NCBI RefSeq assembly: GCF_030646155.1
Contig: NZ_JAUTDN010000005.1
Span: 180,869-244,868 of the forward strand
Direction of reading: 5' to 3'
DNA: 64,000 nucleotides
Origin: Conexibacter sp. CPCC 205762
GTDB taxonomy: Bacteria > Actinomycetota > Thermoleophilia > Solirubrobacterales > Solirubrobacteraceae
Below the pieces are notes generated by a model, which had not been told where the DNA came from, made no database searches, and saw nothing but the letters and a program-made list of their open reading frames with translations. This document shows, in pieces, positions 41,083 through 50,021 of this stretch. The first letter of the stretch is position 1. Every line of letters begins with the position of its first letter. The translations under genes were made by a program, and so were the position numbers.

Positions 41083-42855
41083 TCAGCGGCGTCTCGCGCG
41101 CAGCGCCCCGACGCCGCCCGCGAGCCCGGCGACGACCGCCAGCGGCACGATCACCGCGGCGGTCGGGAAGCCGCCGCCGTCGTCGGTTGGCGCGTGTGCG
41201 CTGCTCTTCGACGCGGGCGCGGTCGGGGCGGTCGCGCGGCTGCGCGTGCGCTGGGCGGGCGGGAGCGGGAAGCTGCTGCCGGCGAGCGCGACCAGGGCGG
41301 TGCCGGTCGTCCAGACCGGCGTCTGGCGGCTCGTGCGCGAGAACTGGACCGCGCCGCTCGGAGCGACCAGCGATCTGAGGTACGCGAGCGCGCTGCGGCC
41401 GCCGGGTCTGCGGCGCACGCTGCTCGGTCTGGTGCCCGCCGCCGCGAACGCCTGCAGCGCCCAGCCGGTCGACTGGGCGTTGGAGCCCGAGTCGGGCAGC
41501 AGCGGGAAGCCGCCGTCCGGGTTCTGCTGGCGGCGCAGGAAGACGAGCGCTCTGGCGGTCTGCGGGGCGGCGCGTCTGCCGGCGGCGATCAGCGCCTGCA
41601 CGGCCGCCGCCGTGTCGTCGACGTCGGAGCCGCCGCCCCTGGTCGCGAACGACCAGCCGCCGTCGCGGTTCTGCTGGCTGGCGAGCCATCCGGCAGCGCG
41701 AGCGATGTCGGGATCGGCGCGCGGGACGCGCGCGGCGCGCAGGGCGAGGATCGCGAACGCGGTCAGGTTCGACTGCTCCAGCACGCCGCTGCTCGTGACC
41801 TGGCTGCGCAGCGCCTGGACGAGGTCCTGACCGGCGAAGGCGCGCGGATCCTGACCGGCGGCCGCAACGACCATGATCGTGCGCTCGAGGTCGCCGACGC
41901 TGCTCGGGTCCTCGCCGCCGAGACCGCTGGCGTGGGCGCGCGTGTAGTCGAGCAGCGTTCTGCCGCCGTGCCGGCGAACGTCAGCCGGGTTGCGGCCTTG
42001 CGCGGCCAGGCCGAGCGCCGCCCAGCCGCTGAAGAGGTCGACCGAGCGCTGGCCGGGCGCGCCGCCGAAGCCGCCGTCACGGTTCTGGGCGGCGAGCAGG
42101 TAGCCGACGGGGGTCGTGGCGGCGGCTCGCGCCTGCGGCAGCACGGGCGCCGCCGCGAAGCCCGCGAGCGCGACCGCTCCCAGCAGCAGCGCGGCGAGGC
42201 CGCCGCGGGCCGCGGGCGGGGCGGGTGCGGGCCCGGCCGGGGGGCCCGTGCTCCAGCTGAACTCGAAGCGGGTGCGGAAGCGGCGCAGGATCCGGATCAG
42301 CGCGGGGCCGAACAAAAGAAAGAAGACGACGTTGCCGGCGGCGTGCGCGAGATCCCACGGCAGCGAGGTCGACTGGTAGGCGAGGAAGCGGCCCCACAGG
42401 TCCTCGTCGCTGACGGTCACGACGCTGCCGAAGTTGACGACGACGCCGAAGGCGAGCCCGCAGAGGCCGCAGGCGACCGCGAGCGGGATCCGTCCCAGCC
42501 GGCCGCGGCTGAGCTTCGCGAGCGTCGCGCCGACGACGCCGACCCCGCCCCATGCCGCCATCTGCCACGGCGTCCACGGGCCCTGGGTGAAGAAGAAGTT
42601 CGACGCCAGCGCCGCGACCGCCCCGACCGCGAAGCCGGGTGCGCCGCCGAAGACGTAGCCCGCACTGAGCACGATGTCGGTCGTCGGCTTGACGTTCGGG
42701 ACCGCCGCGAATGCGATCCGCCCCAGCACCGCCAGCGCCGCGAGCGTGCCGACGAGCGCCAGCACGCGCGCGCTCGGATGCGACCGCTCGTACCAGACGA
42801 AGCCGGCCAGCAGCGCGAGCGCGAGCAGTCCGAAGGAGGCGAGCTGCCAGCTCAT
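41083..42855 (-). CDS. EcfS-like membrane protein fused to an alpha/alpha-toroid domain
   Basis: A 590-aa protein. The first ~205 residues hold about six hydrophobic helices with PTTDIVLSAGYVFGGAPGFA and FFFTQGPWTPWQM, typical of ECF-transporter S components. After a Pro/Ala-rich linker and another TM segment come about 300 residues of squalene-cyclase/prenyltransferase-type repeats (LLAAQNRDGGFGG, LASQQNRDGGWSF, LRRQQNPDGGFPL). A final TM helix and RARRR tail end the protein. The alpha/alpha-barrel is the fold of the cobalamin-binding domain of intrinsic factor, so this fused S-component may capture corrinoid outside and pass it to its own channel. Substrate is inferred. Confidence 0.65.
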   Translation of the reverse strand: MSWQLASFGLLALALLAGFVWYERSHPSARVLALVGTLAALAVLGRIAFAAVPNVKPTTDIVLSAGYVFGGAPGFAVGAVAALASNFFFTQGPWTPWQMAAWGGVGVVGATLAKLSRGRLGRIPLAVACGLCGLAFGVVVNFGSVVTVSDEDLWGRFLAYQSTSLPWDLAHAAGNVVFFLLFGPALIRILRRFRTRFEFSWSTGPPAGPAPAPPAARGGLAALLLGAVALAGFAAAPVLPQARAAATTPVGYLLAAQNRDGGFGGAPGQRSVDLFSGWAALGLAAQGRNPADVRRHGGRTLLDYTRAHASGLGGEDPSSVGDLERTIMVVAAAGQDPRAFAGQDLVQALRSQVTSSGVLEQSNLTAFAILALRAARVPRADPDIARAAGWLASQQNRDGGWSFATRGGGSDVDDTAAAVQALIAAGRRAAPQTARALVFLRRQQNPDGGFPLLPDSGSNAQSTGWALQAFAAAGTRPSSVRRRPGGRSALAYLRSLVAPSGAVQFSRTSRQTPVWTTGTALVALAGSSFPLPPAQRTRSRATAPTAPASKSSAHAPTDDGGGFPTAAVIVPLAVVAGLAGGVGALRARRR

Positions 42856-44747
42856 CGGGGGGCCTCGGTGGGGGTCGGGGCGGGCGGCGCCGGGGCGGCG
42901 GGGGCGGGCGCACGGGCGGGCGCGGGCGAGCGGGCGGGCATGGGCGAACGGGCGGGCGCGGCTGCGCGGGCCGCGAGGCGGGCGCGGATCAGCGCCGCGC
43001 CGCTGACAGGGTCGAGCGCGCCGGCGGCCCCGCCGAGGATGCGCGCGGTCTCGGTCGCGAAGTACCAGCCACCGGCGAGCACCTCGGCGACCGGGCCGTC
43101 GGCGATCGGCCGGCCGTCGCCCAGCAGCACCACCCGCTGAGCGAACGAGGCGGCGAACTCGGGATCGTGCGTGGCGACCAGCAGCGCGGTGCCGGCTGCG
43201 GCGAGCCGGTCGAGCAGCCGCGCCAGCTCCGCCTTGTGCGTGCGGTCCATCCCCCGCGTCGGCTCGTCGAGGCAGAGGACGGCGGGGAGGTCGCCGCGCG
43301 CGGATGCCGGGGCGGAGGCGGCCGGCGCGGCCGCGGCGCCGGCGGGGGCGGACGTGGCGCCTGCCGCGGGGCCGCCGAGGTCGAGGCCGCCGCCGAGCAC
43401 GATCGCCAGCGCGAGGCGCTGGCGCTCGCCGCCGGAGAGGTCGCGCGGGTGGCGGTCGGCGTGGTCGGCGAGGCCGGCGAGCGCGAGCGCGGCCCGCGGG
43501 GCCTCGTCGCGGACCTGCTCGTGGACGAGGTAGTCGTTCGGGTTCTGCAGCAGCAGCGCGACGCGGCCGGCGGCGTCGATCGAGCCGCGGGTCGGCTGCT
43601 GGAGCCCGGCGAGGTGGCGCAGCAGGGTCGACTTGCCGGCGCCGTTGCGGCCCATCAGCGCGACCCGTTCGCCCGGCCGCAGCGTCAGCTCGACGGCACG
43701 CAGGATCGTCGGCCCGGCCGGCGGCTCGACCCACAGGTCCCGCACGCGCAGGGCGGCGTTGGCGTCAGCGCGCGAACCGCGGAAGCGGTGCTTGGGGGGC
43801 GAATCGGGGCGCGGGGCGGCTCCCCGGGTGGGTGGGAGTGTGACTTTGTCTTCGCGGCTCGTCTCGGTTCGGTGGCGCTCGACGATCGCCGCCTCCTCGG
43901 CCTCCGGAAGCGGGTCGAGGGCACCGGCGCTGCGGAGGGTGGCGCGAGCCGCCTTGACGCCGACCGGGGGCGGGCGCAGACCGGCCCGTGCGAGCAGCGA
44001 GGCGCCCGGCGTCTGGAGCGCGGGCGCCGACTCGGCCGCCCAGGCGAGGAACGCGCCCGGCTCCGCGTCACAGGCGAGGATGCCGCCGGCGAGCGCGAGC
44101 ACGCGGTCGGCGGCGGTCAGGCAGCGTTCGAGGCGGTGCTCGGCCAGCACGACCGTCGTGCCCCACTCTTCGTTCAGCCGCCGCAGCAGGCCGATCAGCT
44201 CGTCGCCCGCGACCGGGTCCAGCTGCGAGGTCGGCTCGTCGAGCAGCACCAGCCGCGGCCGACCGGCCAGCGCAGCGCCGAGCGCGACCCGCTGCAGCTC
44301 GCCGCCGGAAAGCTCGTGCGTCGGGCGCTCCAGCAGATGCGCGATCCCGAGCGCCAGCGCGGCCTCCTCCACCCCGCGCGCGACCGCCGCGCGCGACTCG
44401 CCGCGGTTCTCCAGCGGGAACGCCAGCTCGCTGCGGACCGTTCCCATCACGACCTGCGTCTCGGGATCCTGGAAGAGCGTCCCGACGACCGCCGCCAGCT
44501 CGCCGGGGCCGTGGTCGCGCACGTCGAGGCCGGCGACCGTCAGCTCGCCCGCGACCGCGCCGCCGTGGAAATGCGGCACGAGCCCGCAGCCCGCTCGCAG
44601 CAGCGTCGACTTGCCGCCGCCCGAGCGCCCCGCGAGCAGCACGAACTCGCCCTCGCCGACCTCCAGCGACAGCTCCGTGAGCGCCGGCCCCGGCGCGCCC
44701 GGGTAGCGGTAGGTGAAGCGGTCGAAGCGCAGGACCGGCTCGCTCAT
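42852..44747 (-). CDS. ecfA: Fused double ATPase of an ECF transporter (EcfA1-EcfA2)
   Basis: A 631-aa protein with two ABC ATPase halves. First half: Walker A GRSGGGKSTLL, Q-loop GTLFQDPETQ, signature LSGGELQRVAL and Walker B LVLLDEPTSQLD. Second half: GRNGAGKSTLL, LLLQNPNDYLV, LSGGERQRLAL and LCLDEPTRGMD. A Pro/Ala-rich insert of about 30 residues lies between the second signature and its Walker B, an unusual place, and the C-terminus is a long Pro/Ala tail. It powers the transporter whose S and T parts are encoded on either side. It overlaps EcfT and EcfS genes by ATGA. Confidence 0.85.
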   Translation of the reverse strand: MSEPVLRFDRFTYRYPGAPGPALTELSLEVGEGEFVLLAGRSGGGKSTLLRAGCGLVPHFHGGAVAGELTVAGLDVRDHGPGELAAVVGTLFQDPETQVVMGTVRSELAFPLENRGESRAAVARGVEEAALALGIAHLLERPTHELSGGELQRVALGAALAGRPRLVLLDEPTSQLDPVAGDELIGLLRRLNEEWGTTVVLAEHRLERCLTAADRVLALAGGILACDAEPGAFLAWAAESAPALQTPGASLLARAGLRPPPVGVKAARATLRSAGALDPLPEAEEAAIVERHRTETSREDKVTLPPTRGAAPRPDSPPKHRFRGSRADANAALRVRDLWVEPPAGPTILRAVELTLRPGERVALMGRNGAGKSTLLRHLAGLQQPTRGSIDAAGRVALLLQNPNDYLVHEQVRDEAPRAALALAGLADHADRHPRDLSGGERQRLALAIVLGGGLDLGGPAAGATSAPAGAAAAPAASAPASARGDLPAVLCLDEPTRGMDRTHKAELARLLDRLAAAGTALLVATHDPEFAASFAQRVVLLGDGRPIADGPVAEVLAGGWYFATETARILGGAAGALDPVSGAALIRARLAARAAAPARSPMPARSPAPARAPAPAAPAPPAPTPTEAPR

Positions 44748-45748
44748 CGCGCCGCCTCCCAGACGGGCGGCGCGCTGGCGTCGCGCGCGGGTGTGCGCAG
44801 CTCGCGGGCCGCAGGCGCGAGGTCGCGCAGGGCGACCGCGTCGCGAGCGGGCGCGCGCGGGGTGCGACCGCCGGGCGGCGGATCCGCGATCCCGCGCCGG
44901 TCGAGGAACGGCAGCAGCGGGACGACGGCCAGGACGAGGCAGAAGAGGACGGTCGCGGCGCTCCACGAGGTCGCCAGCGACGGATAGACCTCGAAGCCCG
45001 CCACGCCCGCGATCCGGCCGCCGACCGCCAGCAGCGCGAGCACGACGGCGGCGGCGCAGAAGGCGCGGTCGTGGCGCGACCACGGCTCGCGCCAGTCGCC
45101 CCGCGGCGGGCGCCGGGCCGCGCCGTAGCCGCGCACCTCCAGCGCCGCGGCGACATCGGTCGCGCGGTCCAGCGCGCCAGACGTCACCGCGCGCACGAGC
45201 GCAAGCCGCGACGGCGGCGGCCCGGGACGGCAGCGCTGCGCGTCGGCGATCCGCTGGCCGTCGCGCTGCAGCACCGGCACCATCCGCGTCGCCAACGTCG
45301 CCGTCAGCGCCGAGCGGAACGAGACGCGGCGGAACAGCCGCAGCAATCTGTCGGGGTCGACGACCGCACTGAAGAGCGCGAACGCCATGATCAGCGCCAG
45401 CGCCCGCAGCGCCAGCACGAGCCCGTAGACGGTCGCCTCCAGCGTGACGTCGCGCTGACCCAGCAGCGGCAGCTCGCCGAAGCGCCAGATCACCGTCACG
45501 CCCTGCTCGGTCACGAGCGGGTTGATCAGCGCGATCACGAGCGCGAACGGCAGCGCCAGCAGCAGCGTCCGCCGCAACGCGCGGCCGACGCCGGCGAGCG
45601 CGCCCGCCGCCAGCGCAGCGGCCAGCGCCGCGCTCAGCACGAGCGGGTCGTCGTACAGCAGCGCGACCAGTGCCAGCGCGCAGCAGAGCCCGCTCCCGAC
45701 CGCCGCGCGGACGACGTGCAGCGGGCTCGAGCGACGCTGATAGCCCAT
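44744..45748 (-). CDS. ecfT: EcfT transmembrane coupling protein
   Basis: A 334-aa membrane protein with about five or six hydrophobic segments. The cytoplasmic coupling region shows DVAAALEVRGYGAARR, the Ala-Arg-Gly-type motif that docks on the ATPases. SRLALVRAVTSGALDRATD is the preceding coupling helix. EcfT links the S component to the EcfA pair and turns ATP hydrolysis into toppling of the S component. The Pro/Ala/Arg-rich tail after residue 290 is extra. It overlaps the EcfA gene by ATGA. Confidence 0.85.
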   Translation of the reverse strand: MGYQRRSSPLHVVRAAVGSGLCCALALVALLYDDPLVLSAALAAALAAGALAGVGRALRRTLLLALPFALVIALINPLVTEQGVTVIWRFGELPLLGQRDVTLEATVYGLVLALRALALIMAFALFSAVVDPDRLLRLFRRVSFRSALTATLATRMVPVLQRDGQRIADAQRCRPGPPPSRLALVRAVTSGALDRATDVAAALEVRGYGAARRPPRGDWREPWSRHDRAFCAAAVVLALLAVGGRIAGVAGFEVYPSLATSWSAATVLFCLVLAVVPLLPFLDRRGIADPPPGGRTPRAPARDAVALRDLAPAARELRTPARDASAPPVWEAAR

Positions 45749-45758
45749 CGGCGGGAGG

Positions 45759-46697
45759 TTACGCCCCTGGCTGTCTCAGGACCGGCAGCGAGACGTCTCT
45801 GCCGCCGTCGATCGCGAGCGCGAAATGGTCTCTGAGCCGCTGCATGTCGAGCGACTGGGCCGCGATCTCGACGCCGTCGAGGTCGGTGCCGGTCAGCGCC
45901 CAGGTCGGCACCTGGTCGCCGAGCTTGACGGCCGCGACGAGGCCGGCGCCGGTGCTCGCCGTCACTCTCGTGTCGCCGTGCTCGTCGAGCAGGTCGAGAT
46001 TTCTGCCACTGTCGTCGAATCTGGCGAAGACGCCGGAGGAGGCCGGGCCTCTGTCGATCAGCCGCAGCGCCTGGTCTCTGCGCAGGTCGCTCCAGGTGCC
46101 GACCATCACGCGCAGCACCTCGGTCTCGACGTTGGTCCCGAGCGTCTGCCGCGCGGCGCTGACGCCGATCGCCGACAGCTGCTCCTGCGCCGTCTTGCAG
46201 GCCGTCTCCGCGGAGGAGGCGCACTGCAGCACGACCGGGTAGCGCTTGCCCTCGGCGCCGTGCGCGAACGGCTCCGGGAACTGGCCGACGACCGCGCCGA
46301 TGCGGTCGGAGCCGCTCCAGTCGTGGTAGTCCCACCAGACCTGGTCGCCGCCGTGCAGGTCGACCTCGTCGGCGCCCTTGTCGCCGAGGATCCCGTTGAC
46401 CCAGTAGAACCAGTCGACCTTGCCGTCTCTGCCGCCGCCGGCGGCGCCCTCGATCGACTGCACGAAGCCGCCGCCGTAGCGCGTGTCGACTCTGAAGTTG
46501 CGCTCGGTCAGACGCATCACGGTCTCCGACTCGGGCAGGTCCTGCTGGATTCTGGCGCCGATCACTCTGCTGCCGAAGTCGTGCGTGACGAGGATCCGAG
46601 CGTCGCCGCTCTTGTCCCCGGCGCCGGCTCCGCAGCCGAGTGCGACCGGCGCCAGCAGGGCGGCGGCCGCGGCGAGTGCGATCTTCTTCATCTTCAT
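45759..46697 (-). CDS. DUF4430-type lipoprotein
   Basis: A 312-aa lipoprotein: signal peptide ending in the lipobox VALGC (Cys about residue 22). Its middle DUF4430 unit contains KVDWFYWVNGILGDKGADEV and DLHGGDQVWWDYHDW, the W-x-Y-W-V-N-G and D-x-V-W-W marks of the beta domain of transcobalamin/intrinsic factor. A second alpha/beta region follows. Tethered outside the cell, it could bind a corrinoid together with the toroid domain of the S component. It lies ten bases upstream of ecfT. Arg codons are dominated by AGA. Confidence 0.7.
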   Translation of the reverse strand: MKMKKIALAAAAALLAPVALGCGAGAGDKSGDARILVTHDFGSRVIGARIQQDLPESETVMRLTERNFRVDTRYGGGFVQSIEGAAGGGRDGKVDWFYWVNGILGDKGADEVDLHGGDQVWWDYHDWSGSDRIGAVVGQFPEPFAHGAEGKRYPVVLQCASSAETACKTAQEQLSAIGVSAARQTLGTNVETEVLRVMVGTWSDLRRDQALRLIDRGPASSGVFARFDDSGRNLDLLDEHGDTRVTASTGAGLVAAVKLGDQVPTWALTGTDLDGVEIAAQSLDMQRLRDHFALAIDGGRDVSLPVLRQPGA

Positions 46698-48238
46698 CGC
46701 GGCAGGCTCTTCTCGCAGGCGCTCGCCTGCTTGCACCAGAACCAGACGACCTGCTGGCCGCGCTTCAGCGGACCGCTGCCGAACGGGCCGGCCGGGTCGG
46801 CGGCGCCGGCCGTGCCGAGCCTGCCGCCGACGGCGAAGACCCAGCCGGCCTGGCCGGCGGCGCGCTTGCCGGCGACCGTCGTCACGTAGAGGCCGCTGCC
46901 GTCAGCGGCGCGACGGCCGCAGGAGCCGAAGTCGGCGAGCCTGACCGACGGGCTGCCGCGGTGCGCGACCGCGAGCAGCGCGGCGAGCGGGGTGCCGCCG
47001 GCGACGGCGCAGCGCTTGCCGCCGACCGAAGCGGTCGTCCCGCTCGCGGTGACGGTCGTGCGCGCGAGCGTGCGGCCGGAGGAGCCGACGACGCGCACGC
47101 CGACACGCGGCGCGGCGGCGGCGCGGGCGTCAGCGGCGGACGCAGCGGCGAGCGCGCCCGCGCCGGACGCGGCGGCGGCCGTGGCGGCTCCTGCGACCGT
47201 GAAGCGGACCGTCAGCGGCTTGGAGGCGTTGCCGGCGCCGTCGCTGGCGAGCACGCCGAGCGTGTAGCGACCGGGCGCCAGGCGCGCCGGCAGCAGGTAC
47301 GACCAGCGCGCGCGATCGGCCGCCTGGAACCACGAGGCGCCCTTGGCCGGGCAGCGGACGAAGTCGTCGAGCCTGCCGACGTAGGCGAAGCAGCGACCGT
47401 CGATCCGGCGCGTCAGTCTCAGCTCGACGATCCCGCCGTCGAGGCCGCCGGCGCTGCCGCGCAGCGTGCGCGGGCCCTTCCCGGAGGCGAAGACCTGCCC
47501 GTTGCGCAGCCCTCTGAGCGCGACCCGGGGCGGCGTCGTGTCGCTGGATCCGCAGCGATCGGCCGAGCAGAAGAGGCGCGCCGACGGGGTGCTGCCGGCG
47601 CGCGTCGCGCGCAGCGTGCTCTCGTCGCCCTTCAGCGTCACACGCGCGATCCCGCGCGCATCGCTTCTGACCGGCGCGGCGCCGCCGCTGACGGTCACTC
47701 CAGGCGCCGGGGTCGTTCTGCCGTCGGCGGCGTAGGTGACCACTCTCAGCGTCTGCCGTCTGCCCCGCGTGCGGTCGGCGACCAGGCCGAGCGGCGCGTT
47801 CGTGCAGTTGTAGTCCGGCCCGCTGGCGCAGACGAACAGCAGCACCGCGTCGCCTCTCTGCAACTGCGTGTCGCAGAGGCCGGTCGACGACGATCTGCCG
47901 TTGACCCACAGCGTCCAGTAGTCGTTGGCCGAGGCCGGTCTGACGCCGTCGATCGCCTCGACGGCGTAGCCGAGGCCTCTGAAGTACGTCGCGGTCCAGT
48001 TGCCGTCGGTCGCCTGCTGCAGCGCTCCGGCAGCGCTCGTGCCGCTGCAGGCGTGCGTTCTGTCGCCGTCCTTGACGACCGCGGCGCGGGTCGTCGTCAG
48101 GGTCGTGTCGACGAGCGTGGCGCGCGGCCCCTCGACGCGGACCGAGACCTGCGCCGGGCCGGCCGCGAGCGCGGCTGGTGCCGCGAGGGCCGACAGCGCG
48201 AGCGTGCCGAGGAGGGAGCCGAGGAACGTGCGAGGCAT
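46694..48238 (-). CDS. Secreted double DUF4430 protein
   Basis: A 514-aa exported protein. After a signal peptide (LGTLALSALAAPAALAA) comes a DUF4430 unit (GALQQATDGNWTATYFRGLG, YWTLWVNGRSSSTGLCD, LQRGDAVLLFVC). Two Ig/Ig-like domains follow, then a second, weaker DUF4430-like unit (AGWVFAVGGRLG, LKRGQQVVWFWC). Paired Cys suggest disulfides. It opens the ECF operon (AAGGGG eight bases before ATG) and overlaps the lipoprotein gene by ATGA. Inferred role: first capture of the corrinoid at the cell surface. Confidence 0.65.
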   Translation of the reverse strand: MPRTFLGSLLGTLALSALAAPAALAAGPAQVSVRVEGPRATLVDTTLTTTRAAVVKDGDRTHACSGTSAAGALQQATDGNWTATYFRGLGYAVEAIDGVRPASANDYWTLWVNGRSSSTGLCDTQLQRGDAVLLFVCASGPDYNCTNAPLGLVADRTRGRRQTLRVVTYAADGRTTPAPGVTVSGGAAPVRSDARGIARVTLKGDESTLRATRAGSTPSARLFCSADRCGSSDTTPPRVALRGLRNGQVFASGKGPRTLRGSAGGLDGGIVELRLTRRIDGRCFAYVGRLDDFVRCPAKGASWFQAADRARWSYLLPARLAPGRYTLGVLASDGAGNASKPLTVRFTVAGAATAAAASGAGALAAASAADARAAAAPRVGVRVVGSSGRTLARTTVTASGTTASVGGKRCAVAGGTPLAALLAVAHRGSPSVRLADFGSCGRRAADGSGLYVTTVAGKRAAGQAGWVFAVGGRLGTAGAADPAGPFGSGPLKRGQQVVWFWCKQASACEKSLPR

Positions 48239-48470
48239 TGCGGTGCGCCCCTTTCCGCGTGGGCGTCTGGTCAAGCGGCCGGGGCGGCCGTGAACGAGCG
48301 CGGATCGTAGCGTGGCACCGGCCCGCATGCGCACCCCACGGCCGCCGGCGACCGGCCGCCGCTCAACGACGCGAGTGCGGGCGCGCCGGCGATCACTCAA
48401 TCGAGCCGGCGGCAAATTGAGGTGACACGACCGGGGTCGATCGACGCGCGCGAGCGCTAGTGTGAGGCGC

Positions 48471-49025
48471 GTGACGGTCAATCTGACGCGCATCTACACG
48501 CGCCTCGGCGACAGCGGCGAGACGCACCTCGGCGACATGAGCCGCGTGCCGAAGACGCACCCGCGGATCGAGGCCTACGGGACCGTCGACGAGCTGAACG
48601 CCCACCTCGGCGTCGCGCTCGCGACGCCCGGCCTGCCGGAGCAGTACGGCGCCTGGCTCGCGCGCATCCAGAACGACCTCTTCGACGTCGGCGCCGACGT
48701 CGCCGTGCCGCACGGCGGGGACCGCTCGCGCCTGCGCGTGACCGAGGCGCAGACGACCTGGCTGGAGGAGCGCTGCGACGAGGTCAACGCGACGCTCAGA
48801 CCGCTGCGCTCGTTCGTGATCCCCGGCGGGACGATGGCGGCCGCGCAGCTGCACGTCTGCCGCACCGTCTGCCGCCGTGCCGAGCGGGCCGCGATCACCT
48901 GCGGGGACGAGCTGAACGAGCAGGTCGTGCGCTACCTCAACCGCCTCTCAGACCTGCTCTTCATCCTCAGCCGCGGCGCCAACGGGCCGGACGAGCCGCT
49001 CTGGCAGCCCGGCGCGAACGCCTGA
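48471..49025 (+). CDS. pduO: Cob(I)alamin adenosyltransferase, PduO/MMAB type
   Basis: A 184-aa enzyme making adenosylcobalamin from cob(I)alamin and ATP. The ATP-binding N-terminal TRIYTRLGDSGETHLGD, YGTVDELNAHLG, FVIPGG and VCRRAERA with the YLNRLSDLLF end are the full PduO signature. The gene is divergent from the ECF/DUF4430 operon (232 bases between starts), which supports corrinoid as the transported substrate. A GTG nine bases upstream is an alternative start. Confidence 0.9.
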   Translation: MTVNLTRIYTRLGDSGETHLGDMSRVPKTHPRIEAYGTVDELNAHLGVALATPGLPEQYGAWLARIQNDLFDVGADVAVPHGGDRSRLRVTEAQTTWLEERCDEVNATLRPLRSFVIPGGTMAAAQLHVCRTVCRRAERAAITCGDELNEQVVRYLNRLSDLLFILSRGANGPDEPLWQPGANA

Positions 49026-49883
49026 TCAGCGCCTCGGCGCGCGCAGCGTCAGCAGGCTGAGGCCGGCCGCGAGCGTCAGCGCGACGACCGCGAGCGCGCC
49101 CGCGCCGACGACGAAGGCGGTGTGCTCCTGCGCGTAGGCGACGACCTGCGCCGGCCGCGCGATCAGCACCATCGCCGCCAGCAGCGCCGCGCAGGCGGCC
49201 GTCACCCCGCTCGGCGCGAGCGCCTCGCGCAGCGGCGGCGGCTCGACCCGCTCGCGCCGCTCGGGCCAGCGCGCCTGCGCCGCCGACAGCGCCGCGACCG
49301 CCAGCTGCGTCCACGTCGCTGCGACGAGGAAGCCGCCGAGCACGTCGCTCGGGTAGTGCCAGTCGAGCGTCAGGAACGAGAAGGTGACGGCGACCGCGAA
49401 GACGGCGCCGAGCGCGGCCGTCCACGGCCGCAGCCGCGCCGGCGCGACGAGCACCGCGCACAGCGCCAGCGACATCGAGGCGGTCGCGTGCCCGCTCGGC
49501 CACGACGCCGGCAGGATCTGGCCGACGTCGTCGAGCAGCGGCGAGACGCGATCGCTCGCGAGCGCCGGCTTCAGCAGCTGCGTGGTGACGTTGGCGCCGA
49601 GCAGCACGATCGCGACCGCGGCGGCCGTGCGCGGTCTGCGCCGCAGCAGCGCGACGGCGATCAGCGCCGCCACAAGCCACACGAACGTGTCGGGATCGCA
49701 GAGCGTCGCGATGTCGATCGCGAGCGGCTCCACGCGCGGCCCGTTGAGGTTGGTGAAGCCGTTGAGGATCGCGGCGTCGAGCCAGTGCACCGGGCCGAGG
49801 TGCACAGCCGTCAGGTAGACGAGCGGCAGCAGCGCTGCGGTCACGGCGGCCCCGCGCAGGGCGAGCGTGGTTCGGCGATCCAT
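49026..49883 (-). CDS. PAP2-family membrane phosphatase
   Basis: A 285-aa membrane protein with six or more hydrophobic helices. PAP2 motifs are TQLLKPALASDR (C1, K...R), SWPSGHATASM (C2, PSGH) and LDWHYPSDVLGGFL (C3, HxxxD). Such enzymes dephosphorylate phosphatidic acid or undecaprenyl pyrophosphate from the outer face. Convergent with pduO with no gap. The ATG was chosen because AGG/GTGGAG lies just upstream. Confidence 0.85.
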   Translation of the reverse strand: MDRRTTLALRGAAVTAALLPLVYLTAVHLGPVHWLDAAILNGFTNLNGPRVEPLAIDIATLCDPDTFVWLVAALIAVALLRRRPRTAAAVAIVLLGANVTTQLLKPALASDRVSPLLDDVGQILPASWPSGHATASMSLALCAVLVAPARLRPWTAALGAVFAVAVTFSFLTLDWHYPSDVLGGFLVAATWTQLAVAALSAAQARWPERRERVEPPPLREALAPSGVTAACAALLAAMVLIARPAQVVAYAQEHTAFVVGAGALAVVALTLAAGLSLLTLRAPRR

Positions 49884-50021
49884 CTCCACCAGGCTACCCA
49901 GGTCGATCATCCGGCCCCGATCGTGACGCACGTCTAAATCGAGCATAAACGTTCGTTACGCCACGAATGAGAATGAATCGAACCGGCGCATGGAGTGGCT
50001 TCGCTCCGGTACATTCCGGCC

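Noticed and set aside
42856..43734. Long upstream extension of the EcfS-toroid frame
   Set aside because: Arg/Pro/Ala-rich and runs antiparallel in frame through the real EcfA gene; the ATG at 42,855 overlaps the EcfA stop and gives a proper membrane start.
48239..48470. Cobalamin riboswitch between the ECF operon and pduO
   Set aside because: I looked on both strands for a B12 box and the conserved core and saw only chance pieces; a covariance-model search would settle it.
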